From the NCBI RefSeq assembly GCF_014207655.1, contig NZ_JACHHJ010000002.1:154088-218087 (forward strand): a stretch of 64,000 bases of DNA, in the 5' to 3' direction. The notes beneath the pieces were generated by a model, which saw only the letters and a program-made list of their open reading frames with translations, did not search any database and was not told where the DNA came from. Below, piece after piece: positions 18,253 to 25,317 of this stretch. A program made the translations under genes and the position numbers. The DNA is from Geomicrobium halophilum. Lineage in GTDB: Bacteria; Bacillota; Bacilli; Bacillales; Marinococcaceae. Positions within the stretch are counted from its first letter, which is position 1; the number at the start of each line of letters is the position of its first letter.

Positions 18253-18639
18253 ATGATTACCGTGTATACATCGTCAAGTTGTTTGTCATGCCGGAAAACA
18301 AAGGAATGGTTACGAGAACATCGGCTTCCCTTTCGTGAAATAGATATCACGAAAACGAAACTGACCATAGATGAGGTCAAACACATTTTTTCATTGACGG
18401 AGAATGGCATCGATGATGTGATTTCGAGACAATCGAAAGCTTTTGCCAGATTGGCGATCGATATGGAAGATTTATCTTTGCATACGCTCTTCCACATCAT
18501 TTGTAAACATCCAACGCTTTTAAAACGACCGATTATTATGGATGATAAGCAGTTGCTGACCGGCTATCATGATGAGGAGATTCGTCGCTTTCTCCCACGA
18601 TCTGTTCGGAACCAATTAAAGGAGGGGATATATGTGTAG
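18253..18639 (+). CDS. Spx/ArsC-family regulator
   Basis: A 128-residue ArsC-fold protein close to Spx: redox CXXC switch at Cys10-Cys13 (SSSCLSCRKTKEWL), followed by LTIDEVKHIFSLTENGIDDVI, the RPI motif (LLKRPIIMDD) and the RNA-polymerase-binding type end DEEIRRFLPRSVRN. Spx proteins bind the RNA polymerase alpha subunit and switch on thiol-stress genes when the CXXC is oxidised. It starts at ATG 18253 behind AGGAG. A Spx paralogue inside a copper operon would couple copper-induced thiol stress to transcription; this role is inferred. It is diverged from the main SpxA. Confidence 0.85.
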   Translation: MITVYTSSSCLSCRKTKEWLREHRLPFREIDITKTKLTIDEVKHIFSLTENGIDDVISRQSKAFARLAIDMEDLSLHTLFHIICKHPTLLKRPIIMDDKQLLTGYHDEEIRRFLPRSVRNQLKEGIYV

Positions 18640-18768
18640 GCAATGACGTTAGAATAAATGATATCATGCAAGATCCTACACGAAATTGGGAGAAGCAATT
18701 GCAAACACGTGCCAAAAGTTATTTAGCTATACAAGCTATACAAAGGATACGAAAGGAGCAAAGAAATC

Positions 18769-18975
18769 ATGAAGGAAATGACATTAAACGTACAAGGGAT
18801 GTCTTGTGGCCATTGTGTAAACTCCATTGAAGGTAATGTCGGCAGCCTAAATGGCGTAGATAATGTGCAGGTTCATTTGAGTGAAGGAAAAGTAGGTGTC
18901 ACCTTTGATCCGAACAAGGTAGATCTTGAAAAAATTACAGAAGAGATTGAAGATCAGGGATATGATGTAGCCTAA
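18769..18975 (+). CDS. copZ: Copper chaperone CopZ
   Basis: A 68-residue HMA-fold protein with the Cu(I) site GMSCGHC (Cys13 and Cys16), delivering copper to CopA and CsoR in the cytoplasm. Length and fold are typical (VNSIEGNVGSLNGVDNVQV, FDPNKVDLEKITEEIEDQGY). ATG 18769 has GAAAGGAGC upstream. It lies 130 bases after the Spx-like gene, a space that could hold its own promoter, and 75 bases before csoR. Confidence 0.95.
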   Translation: MKEMTLNVQGMSCGHCVNSIEGNVGSLNGVDNVQVHLSEGKVGVTFDPNKVDLEKITEEIEDQGYDVA

Positions 18976-19049
18976 ATCCTAAAAAGTGGAGGGATCGCGC
19001 GCGTAAGTGCACGGTCCCTTTAACCAATCAATGAAAGGAGGTAACACGT

Positions 19050-19334
19050 ATGACAGCACAAGAAAAAAGAACGGTTCAGCCAAACAAACAAGAATTACTC
19101 AATCGTTTGAAACGCATTGAAGGTCAAGTGCGTGGGGTGCAAAAGATGATTGATGAGGATAAGTATTGCGTGGATATTCTCCATCAAATCTCGGCGATTC
19201 AATCAGCCATGAAAAAGGTAAGTGTTTCGTTAATGGAAGATCATACAAACCACTGTGTCGCCAATGCCATCCAAGAAGGCAACAAGGAGGAGATGATTGA
19301 TGAATTAATGGATGTCATGAAGCGGTTAATGTGA
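19050..19334 (+). CDS. csoR: Copper-sensing repressor CsoR
   Basis: A 94-residue CsoR/RcnR-family DNA-binding protein. The Cu(I) ligands of true CsoR are all present and correctly spaced: Cys40 (KYCVDIL), His65 and Cys69 (DHTNHCV). The N-terminal helix shows the family motif NRLKRIEGQVRGVQKMI. It releases DNA on binding Cu(I). The ribosome site AAAGGAGGT is excellent. It closes the copper operon and most likely acts on the box at 14209-14225. A hairpin between copZ and csoR (18990-19020) lacks a T run and is probably not a full terminator. Confidence 0.95.
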   Translation: MTAQEKRTVQPNKQELLNRLKRIEGQVRGVQKMIDEDKYCVDILHQISAIQSAMKKVSVSLMEDHTNHCVANAIQEGNKEEMIDELMDVMKRLM

Positions 19335-19401
19335 ATGTACGACGAGGCGCTTAAGTTGAATAAGAATTAGCGCCTGGCGGATGGCCTAAGAAAGTATCAA
19401 A

Positions 19402-19850
19402 CGCTTCAAGCAACGCATTCGGGAGCTAACGTCCCGAAGAAAATCGATGAATATGATGGATAGCATCGAAAAGCCAAATCGATATCTTGTAGGCTGGCTC
19501 GGCTACTATCAGTTGGCCGAAACACCTTCCATATTCAAGGATCTGGATAGTTGGATCCGAAGAGTGGAATGAATGGAAGAAAGTAAAAACGAAGGATAAG
19601 AAACTTAAGAAATTAGGGGTCAAAGCAGGAAAAGCGTGGGAATGGGCAAACATAAGAAAGGCTTATTGGCGAGTTGCCCAAAGCCCAATCTTGCATAGAG
19701 CCCTCGGTGACCAGCACTGGGTCAAACAAGGGCTCAAGAGTCTATTCAAACGATATCAAACCGCGTTGGACCTAAATGAAACCACCGTATACGAAACCGT
19801 ATGTACGGTGGTGTGAGAGGTCGGCGGTTAGTCACCGCCTCCTACTCGAT
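19402..19850 (+). mobile_element. 3' remnant of a bacterial group II intron
   Basis: The first part encodes the C-terminal end of a LtrA-type intron protein (RFKQRIRELTSRRKS, RYLVGWLGYYQLAETPSIF, WEWANIRKAYWRVAQSPILH). A frame break near 19564 has removed a few residues of the usual RRRLRMCxWKxWKK stretch. Then comes domain V (19781-19812; ACCACCGTA paired with TACGGTGGT, a two-base bulge and a small loop). Domain VI follows with a candidate branch A, and the element ends in CTCGAT at 19850. The 5' ribozyme and the reverse transcriptase domains are missing, so it cannot splice or move on its own. Downstream, 19851-19990 holds nothing recognised. Confidence 0.85.
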
Positions 19851-19990
19851 ATTCCTTTAAAAGGGTTTTTCGGGACAGTCACTTACTTCTTTACTGATTT
19901 TTTTGGAGCATATGACTTTATAACGCCTAAAGTAAAAAAGAATTTTCTCTCTAACAACTATGAGCTATCTACGAGAGAGTTTGCATGGTT

Positions 19991-21112
19991 TTAAATATCG
20001 GGAGGATCAAATATCATGTTTCCGAGTTTTTGTGCAGCTGTTTCTTGTAATCCTGGCATTAAATGCGAGTAAGTGTCGATTGTAACTTGGATTGAACTGT
20101 GACCTAATCTTTCTTGAACAATTTTGGGGTGGAACCCTAACTTTAGTAAATGTGTTGCATGTGTATGCCTTAATTCATGGAATGTAATGGGCTTCACGTT
20201 TAAATATTTTCTAATTTGATAATAGGCTCTAAGTAAATTCCGATGAGAAATGAGGGTTCCCCACTTTGTGGAAACAACTAAATTCTTATTTTCATAAGCT
20301 TTTCCTAATTTTAATTGCTGCTCTTTTTGCCATTTCCAATGTCTTTGTAACTCGTTTACGGTTTGATCTGGAATAGATACAAGACGGGCACCAGCATCTG
20401 TTTTAGTTGTGCTGATTTCCATATTTCGGCGTAACGACTTATCAATAGATATCGTTTTCCGTTCCATATCAATCTGATTCCATTGTAGTGCCAATATTTC
20501 ACCCTGCCTCATGCCTGTAGATAAAGCGAGGTGGAAGGCTATATATAAATAATGTTTTTTTGCTTTTTTTAAGAATTCTTGTGTTTCTTGCTCATCCCAT
20601 ATCTCAATCCTTGTTTTCTCAAATGAAGGGAGATCTGCCAAAGTTGATGGATTGTCTTTGAGGTGCTTTTTCTTTATAGCCTCGTTCAATCCAGCCTTAC
20701 AGATGGAATGATGGATTTTTCGAATTGTTGCGGGCGATAACTCTTTTTCATTTAGCAAATGATTATAAAAATCGTCGAAGTCCTCAACCTCTAAATCTGT
20801 CAGCTTAATGGTATGAAAAAACTCTGAAACGTGTATATCGACAAGGTACTGATAAGTTTTAGCTGTTCCTTTAGATAGTGAGTTTTTGCGTCCGTTTACC
20901 CAGTTTTGAAGAAAATCAACAAATGTAATGTTTTGTGGTGGAACATAGGTACCTTCGTTCACATCATTGAGGATATTGGACATGGCTTTTTCAGCTAACT
21001 TCTTTGTCTTATACCCAGAATAACGTTTCTGTTTCCTTTTTCCACGCTTATCTCTACCGTAATCAATCCTAAAGCCATATCCGTTAGCAGTTTTGTATAC
21101 GGAACCTCTCAT
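19991..21112 (-). CDS. int: Tyrosine-type integrase of the ICE
   Basis: A 373-residue phage/ICE integrase with an N-terminal AP2-like arm-binding domain (YGFRIDYGRDKRGKRKQKRY), a SAM-like core-binding domain (about 60-160) and a catalytic domain. Catalytic residues are seen: Arg202 (TGMRQGE), His313 and Arg316 (HELRH), His338 (LGHSS) and the nucleophile Tyr348 (DTYSH). It would cut and join att sites for integration and, with an excisionase, excision. It lies at the left edge of the mobile element and overlaps the immA-like gene by 4 bases, so both are translated together. Confidence 0.95.
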   Translation of the reverse strand: MRGSVYKTANGYGFRIDYGRDKRGKRKQKRYSGYKTKKLAEKAMSNILNDVNEGTYVPPQNITFVDFLQNWVNGRKNSLSKGTAKTYQYLVDIHVSEFFHTIKLTDLEVEDFDDFYNHLLNEKELSPATIRKIHHSICKAGLNEAIKKKHLKDNPSTLADLPSFEKTRIEIWDEQETQEFLKKAKKHYLYIAFHLALSTGMRQGEILALQWNQIDMERKTISIDKSLRRNMEISTTKTDAGARLVSIPDQTVNELQRHWKWQKEQQLKLGKAYENKNLVVSTKWGTLISHRNLLRAYYQIRKYLNVKPITFHELRHTHATHLLKLGFHPKIVQERLGHSSIQVTIDTYSHLMPGLQETAAQKLGNMIFDPPDI

Positions 21113-21576
21113 ATAATTTCCCCCCCTTTTATGGTGATGTGTGTTTTAATCTGATCCATGCGTCTTTCAGCAAAAAAGATGGGAATATTAAATACATAGG
21201 ATAATGTGTACGGTGTTATTTCACAGAATTTTTTGATCAGAAAGTAGGGCATGGAAGCGTGTAAAGCAAATCTGTATGCCTGCAATTCCATAAAAAATGA
21301 TACGCCCTTTAACGCTTTTTTCTGGTCAATATTATGAAGGAGAATATGACCAAGTTCATGGAAGAAATCCCAACGTTGATAATGAGAAGGTATACGCTTG
21401 TTCAAGGATATTAGTTTGTAATGGCCAACCTGTAGAGACGACGTTTGTGAATAAGAATAATCGATATCAATCATGAACCGTCGGCTGAGTGTTTCTAATG
21501 AAAGATCATTCAAAGAGCAAATGTTTCTTTTTTTGTAGGCTTCATTAACGACCTGGCGAATGGTAGAATGAAACAT
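21109..21576 (-). CDS. immA: ImmA/IrrE-type metalloprotease
   Basis: A 155-residue M78-family zinc peptidase with HELGH at residues 73-77 (RWDFFHELGHILLHN). In ICEBs1 and related phages, ImmA cleaves the repressor ImmR to induce the element; the same pair is present here (repressor at 21908-22321). ATG 21576 is chosen because GGGTGGG lies just upstream; the frame could be extended 23 codons, but without a ribosome site. It overlaps int. The separation from the repressor gene by about 330 bases is unusual, as these genes are usually adjacent. Confidence 0.85.
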   Translation of the reverse strand: MFHSTIRQVVNEAYKKRNICSLNDLSLETLSRRFMIDIDYSYSQTSSLQVGHYKLISLNKRIPSHYQRWDFFHELGHILLHNIDQKKALKGVSFFMELQAYRFALHASMPYFLIKKFCEITPYTLSYVFNIPIFFAERRMDQIKTHITIKGGEII

Positions 21577-21907
21577 TTTACCCACCCTTTTAAAACATAT
21601 GTTCGCTTTAATGGTATGATAAAGGGTGGAGAGCTGAAACGTCAATCAAATTTGGAAAATTCATCTATTGTAATTATTATTTTCCTGTACATTCTTTTTT
21701 ATTTTCTTTTGTAAAGTCATTATGAATGTTCGTCAAAGGGGAGCCAATCAACTACCCTCGATTGATTAGAAATCCCAAAAGCGAAAAGACGGTATATAAA
21801 AATCCTACGATTCCGTAAAAACCTTAACCTACCTCTGTGAGTGTAACTTTCATATACATCCTCTTTTAGTATTGAACTTCAGAAAAGATAACGCTTCTGA
21901 CTTTGTT

Positions 21908-22321
21908 TCACTCTTTTCCATCCCCCGTCCTGTGCATTTCCTCCCACCGCTTCTTCAATTTCCGGAATCGTTGTAATTCTTCTTCCAGATGCTCTTTTTC
22001 TTCTTCGGTTAAGTTTTCGTAACCACCGGAAAAAAACATCTTTTCTTCTTCGTTATTACCTTCTACTGGTAAGGATTGAGCATTCGGGTCCTCGGTTCTT
22101 CCAAGGATGTAGTCCACTGACACTTTGTGAAAATCAGCAATTTTCTCGAGTGTTTCATAATCAGGTTGTGTTTCTTCATTCTCATATCGAGAATAAGTAG
22201 AACGATTGATGCCTAATTTATCAGTGAATTTTTCTTGAGATAGCTTTTTCCTTTTTCTTAAAGCAGATAGTCTTTTCCCATACACGGCGATCTTCCTTCT
22301 TTCTAATGGCATTGTGTTCAT
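21908..22321 (-). CDS. immR: Xre-family repressor, ImmR-like
   Basis: A 137-residue repressor with an N-terminal helix-turn-helix (LRKRKKLSQEKFTDKLG, INRSTYSRYENEETQPDYET) and a C-terminal Glu/Lys-rich coiled segment (EEEKMFFSGGYENLTEEEKE). It would hold the element silent and be removed by the ImmA-like protease. ATG 22321 follows AAGGAG at good spacing. It is divergent from the small HTH gene at 22456, and the 130 bases between them contain several copies of a TGCAAT-type inverted repeat, a switch layout as in temperate phages. Confidence 0.87.
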   Translation of the reverse strand: MNTMPLERRKIAVYGKRLSALRKRKKLSQEKFTDKLGINRSTYSRYENEETQPDYETLEKIADFHKVSVDYILGRTEDPNAQSLPVEGNNEEEKMFFSGGYENLTEEEKEHLEEELQRFRKLKKRWEEMHRTGDGKE

Positions 22322-22352
22322 ATTGCACACTCCTTATTATAAGTGAATAAAA

Positions 22353-22421
22353 TGCACATTTAAAACAATGTGCAAAAATCACGCAAAGATAGTTGACTGT
22401 GCAATAATTGCACTATATAAT
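22353..22421 (+). promoter_or_regulatory. Rightward promoter with operator array of the ICE switch
   Basis: A consensus promoter (-35 TTGACT 22393-22398, -10 TATAAT 22416-22421, 17-base spacer) carries the perfect palindrome GTGCAATAATTGCAC (22399-22413) inside its spacer. A related wider palindrome, TGCACATT-n6-AATGTGCA, lies at 22353-22374. Half-sites TTGCAC occur at 22323-22328, over the repressor ribosome site, and at 22434-22439. This is the expected target of the ImmR-like repressor. Confidence 0.85.
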
Positions 22422-22455
22422 AGGTGTAGAAATTGCACAGGAAAGAGGTGAAACA

Positions 22456-22638
22456 TTGAAACAACGCACCTTGGAACAACTAAGAGAACATTATTCTTTA
22501 ACTCAAGAACAAGTAGCTTTGGATGTAGGGATAGACCGATCTTATTATTCAAAGATTGAATCGGGTTTAACGCCAAGTGTTTCAGTAGCTAAACGAATCG
22601 GCTATTTCTTTGATTTTGATTGGACACTTTTTTTTTGA
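22456..22638 (+). CDS. Small Xre-type HTH protein (Cro-like position)
   Basis: A 60-residue helix-turn-helix protein (LREHYSLTQEQVALDVG, IDRSYYSKIESGLTPSVSVA). I chose the TTG start at 22456, with AGAGGTG 6 bases upstream. It is the first gene of the rightward transcript, opposite the ImmR-like repressor, where phages place Cro. Just after its stop the palindrome GTGCAATTAATGCAC (22647-22661) repeats the operator motif, so it sits between two operators. Confidence 0.8.
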   Translation: MKQRTLEQLREHYSLTQEQVALDVGIDRSYYSKIESGLTPSVSVAKRIGYFFDFDWTLFF

Positions 22639-22646
22639 AGGATATT

Positions 22647-22661
22647 GTGCAATTAATGCAC
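22647..22661. promoter_or_regulatory. Downstream operator copy
   Basis: GTGCAATTAATGCAC is a 15-base palindrome matching the operator at 22399-22413 in both half-sites. It lies between the Cro-like gene and the next gene and may act as a roadblock or allow repressor looping. Inferred from sequence only. Confidence 0.65.
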
Positions 22662-22694
22662 ATAAAATGACATTCTAAGAAAGAGGTGAACAAA

Positions 22695-22925
22695 ATGAAC
22701 CCGGTCGCCGAACGTTTAGTTATTCTTGTCCTGGAAGCTGATAAAAGAATTCTCACTCAAGCAGAGCTGGTGGAACTTAACGAGAGCAAACAGTATTTCA
22801 ACAGTATTTTCTGGGAGTATGAGAAATTAAAGGCTATGTTTTATGTCGCATCAGAAACTGACGATTACAAATGGCAACATGACATTCTTGAACGCGTTGA
22901 ACAACTGAAAGGAGGGCGAGCATGA
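22695..22925 (+). CDS. DUF7667-like small protein
   Basis: A 76-residue protein starting MNPVAERLVILVLEADKR and containing LNESKQYFNSIFWEYEKLK and DDYKWQHDILERVEQL, a pattern I associate with the DUF7667 family found in Bacillales mobile elements. The function is unknown. ATG 22695 follows AGAGGTG. Its stop overlaps the start of the next gene by 4 bases (ATGA), so the two are cotranslated. Confidence 0.7.
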   Translation: MNPVAERLVILVLEADKRILTQAELVELNESKQYFNSIFWEYEKLKAMFYVASETDDYKWQHDILERVEQLKGGRA

Positions 22926-23203
22926 GCATTGAAGAAACCATCCAGAAAGCTGTTCAAGAAGCCATACAACCATTAGAAGAAAAGTTGGACAAACTAACCG
23001 TTCAAGATGATCCCTATCCTCGCAGGCTTACAGTTAAAGAAGCCGCAGAGATTCTCAGAGTTTCTGAAAATCGTGTAAGAGAACTTGCTAACTATGTCGA
23101 AGGTTTTCCGGCCACACGTGCTGAAGGTGAAAAAAGCCGCATTTATATCTCACGCGACCGTCTTTATGAATGGATCGAGAATAACCATGAGCTCATCTCA
23201 TAA
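22922..23203 (+). CDS. Excisionase-like DNA-binding protein
   Basis: A 93-residue protein with an N-terminal amphipathic coiled helix (ETIQKAVQEAIQPLEEKLDK) and a winged helix of the excisionase/MerR type: RRLTVKEAAEILRVSENRV, then GEKSRIYISRDRLYEWI. Small proteins like this act as excisionases (Xis), turning the integrase from integration to excision, or as plasmid-type regulators. Its place in the first rightward genes of the element supports Xis, but it is not next to int as Xis often is. Confidence 0.7.
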   Translation: MSIEETIQKAVQEAIQPLEEKLDKLTVQDDPYPRRLTVKEAAEILRVSENRVRELANYVEGFPATRAEGEKSRIYISRDRLYEWIENNHELIS

Positions 23204-23254
23204 TAACTACCTATATTTTATCAATATATCACATCTAAAGGAGGCTAAAATAAG

Positions 23255-23845
23255 GTGAATACGTACTATCGTAAGTCAAATCTCGGGAAGTGGTTGCGAT
23301 ACTTTAGAATAAATAGCCGAGATTCTAGCATCGAATCACAAAATGCATTAGGAAAGGAGTTACATTTAGATCAAAAGCAAATCTCAAAAATTGAACGCGG
23401 GGAAGTAGAGCCGCGAATCGAGACTAGTTTTAAATGGTGTGAAATAACTGGATGGGAAGAAGGTCAGGATATCATCGCTCATATGTATGAACTCCATCCT
23501 TTTGCAGTCCCGCCCGTGCATCCAGAATTGAGCGAGCGTCTATCAGATTCAATAGGGAACATGCGTCAGCAAATGATGACAGCCATTGAATCACTCAATC
23601 ATATTGAAAAGGCCAACAATAAACGTAGGCCCGGCAGAGATCTAGACATCGATGACGTATTAAAGAAGAGGATCAGCGATCAATTCGACCTTATGCCAGC
23701 TGTGAAAAGCATGATGTATGCTGCAAAACGTGATATCGGTCTTGATATTAGAGAAATCAATCAAATGTGGACCAGTGGGTGCGTAGCAGATCAAGTGGTT
23801 ATGCCGACAATGAGCCAGATTGAATTGGAGAAGGTGACGGTGTGA
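23255..23845 (+). CDS. HTH regulator with C-terminal domain of unknown function
   Basis: A 196-residue protein beginning with GTG 23255 behind a strong AAAGGAGG site. The N-terminal half holds an Xre-like helix-turn-helix (QNALGKELHLDQKQISKIE, RGEVEPRIETSFKWCEITG). The rest is a helical segment (SERLSDSIGNMRQQMMTAIE) and an unrecognised C-terminal part (IREINQMWTSGCVADQVVMP). Such proteins occur in Bacillus phages and ICEs beside replication genes. Its target is unknown. Confidence 0.7.
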   Translation: MNTYYRKSNLGKWLRYFRINSRDSSIESQNALGKELHLDQKQISKIERGEVEPRIETSFKWCEITGWEEGQDIIAHMYELHPFAVPPVHPELSERLSDSIGNMRQQMMTAIESLNHIEKANNKRRPGRDLDIDDVLKKRISDQFDLMPAVKSMMYAAKRDIGLDIREINQMWTSGCVADQVVMPTMSQIELEKVTV

Positions 23846-23923
23846 AGGAAAGGATAATTTTACACCTGTTTTATTGCTCGATTATCACGTCAATGATCAT
23901 TACAACGATTTGGGGGTGAAAAC

Positions 23924-24073
23924 ATGCATCTACGCAAACTTCAAGAACTCAAAGAGGATGCTGACATGATGGCCGATCATGGGACAGTAGCGGTCAACGT
24001 CAAGGAATTGCAGGATCTAATCAGCGTTTATGAGGAGACTAAATATGGTTCCGGATCCTGCAAATGTGATTGA
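23924..24073 (+). CDS. Small helical protein, 49 residues
   Basis: A short gene starting at ATG 23924 with GGGGGTG 6 bases upstream. It encodes MHLRKLQELKEDADMMADHG, then VAVNVKELQDLISVYEE and a Cys-containing end (GSGSCKCD). The codon usage resembles its neighbours. No family is recognised. A second, overlapping 27-codon frame from ATG 24044 has a GAGGAG site but is too short to judge. Bases 24074-24237 hold nothing else recognised. Confidence 0.5.
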   Translation: MHLRKLQELKEDADMMADHGTVAVNVKELQDLISVYEETKYGSGSCKCD

Positions 24074-24237
24074 GGTGGAGAACAAAAGGTTATATCGGCA
24101 CGATCAATGTAACAATAAATCCATTTGAGGGGGTTTTCAAACGGGTTAGGGGGTTAATGAAAAAGAGATAGGTTCACACGGGTTTGCAAGGGGAGTGAAG
24201 GCATAACGGCCATCTACAAACGAAAATAGGTGATGAC

Positions 24238-24978
24238 ATGAACTATATGAAGGAGCTTAACGCCTTTAGGGATTGGCTGCTTATGAACGATCTACCCACC
24301 AGTGCCATTGCTTTATGGCATACACTGATGTCCATAAACAATATGACTGGCTGGAAGGAACGATTCAATGCGCCGAATTCCACAGTAGAACGATTGACCG
24401 GCCTTTCAAAGCAAGGGCTGGTGGATGCTCGAAAGGTACTGATCAATAACCACTTGATCGAGTATCAAAAAGGTAAAAGAAATCAAGCTCCTGTTTATAA
24501 AATGATTTCATTAGTCAACTCAGATGACTTAAGTTCTTACCAAACACTTGACTCAAAATCTGACCAAACGCTTGACTTAACGTCTGATCAGAACTTGACC
24601 ATACCTAGACAGAAACGAAACGGTTATGAAGAAGTGGAAGATGAAGCGAAGACGCGCGCCGAAGACCCATATGTTGTCTATCAAGAAAACTTTGGCGTGA
24701 TGCGACCGATGATTACCGAATCCATTAGCGATTGGTGTTCGTTCTTCTCCGCAGAGATTGTGGTTGCTGCGATGAAAAGAGGCATCAAACAAAATGCTCG
24801 ATCCTTTGCTTACATTGAAAGCATTCTCAGGGGTTGGTCGCAACAGGACCTAAAAACGATCGATGATATCAATGCATATGAAACACAAACGAGCCAAACG
24901 TCAAAAACGATTCCTTTCCCAAAGCATAGGGACCAGCGTTTTGAAACGCTTCAACGCATGCGAGAAAAGGAGGATTAA
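24238..24978 (+). CDS. DnaD-like replication initiation protein
   Basis: A 246-residue protein with an N-terminal winged helix of the DnaD/phage replication type (TSAIALWHTLMSINNMTGW, STVERLTGLSKQGLVDARK) and a C-terminal DnaD/DnaB_2-like domain (YQENFGVMRPMITESISDW, AMKRGIKQNARSFAYIESIL). Such proteins bind an origin and recruit the helicase loader. It is followed after 3 bases by a G39P-like loader and then a DnaB-like helicase, so this is a complete phage-type replication cassette. Confidence 0.85.
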   Translation: MNYMKELNAFRDWLLMNDLPTSAIALWHTLMSINNMTGWKERFNAPNSTVERLTGLSKQGLVDARKVLINNHLIEYQKGKRNQAPVYKMISLVNSDDLSSYQTLDSKSDQTLDLTSDQNLTIPRQKRNGYEEVEDEAKTRAEDPYVVYQENFGVMRPMITESISDWCSFFSAEIVVAAMKRGIKQNARSFAYIESILRGWSQQDLKTIDDINAYETQTSQTSKTIPFPKHRDQRFETLQRMREKED

Positions 24979-24981
24979 ATC

Positions 24982-25317
24982 ATGGAGTACAACCAGGCCT
25001 TAGATATTTTGGAATCGATATCGGCTGTTTATCCTCGATTCGAACTGAGTGAAAAGAAAGTCAAAATCATCATGCCCGCCCTTCTTAAAATGGATTATGA
25101 AGGGGTTATGGCCAATGTTGAGCGTCATGTAACCAAAAACCCATTTCCACCGACCATCGCAGATATTGCCGCGTACCCTGTTCAAACAAACGAAAACGTT
25201 GAGAAATGGCGGGAATGGGAGTTGGAGGCGTCAAAAGTCTCTCAAGAACGGAAACGTCAACTCATCATCAATCTCCAAAAGTTATTGGCTGAGAAAGCGA
25301 GTGATAGGATTGATTGA
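24982..25317 (+). CDS. G39P-like helicase loader
   Basis: A 111-residue protein resembling phage SPP1 G39P, which loads the replicative helicase G40P. The N-terminal helical part (LDILESISAVYPRFELSEKK, FPPTIADIAAYP) matches the family, and the C-terminus is helical (VEKWREWELEASKVSQERKR), the part that binds helicase in SPP1. It starts three bases after the DnaD-like gene and overlaps the helicase gene. Confidence 0.82.
   Translation: MEYNQALDILESISAVYPRFELSEKKVKIIMPALLKMDYEGVMANVERHVTKNPFPPTIADIAAYPVQTNENVEKWREWELEASKVSQERKRQLIINLQKLLAEKASDRID

Noticed and set aside
18990..19020. Terminator between copZ and csoR
   Set aside because: The stem is weak and only three T residues follow; csoR most likely belongs to the same transcript.
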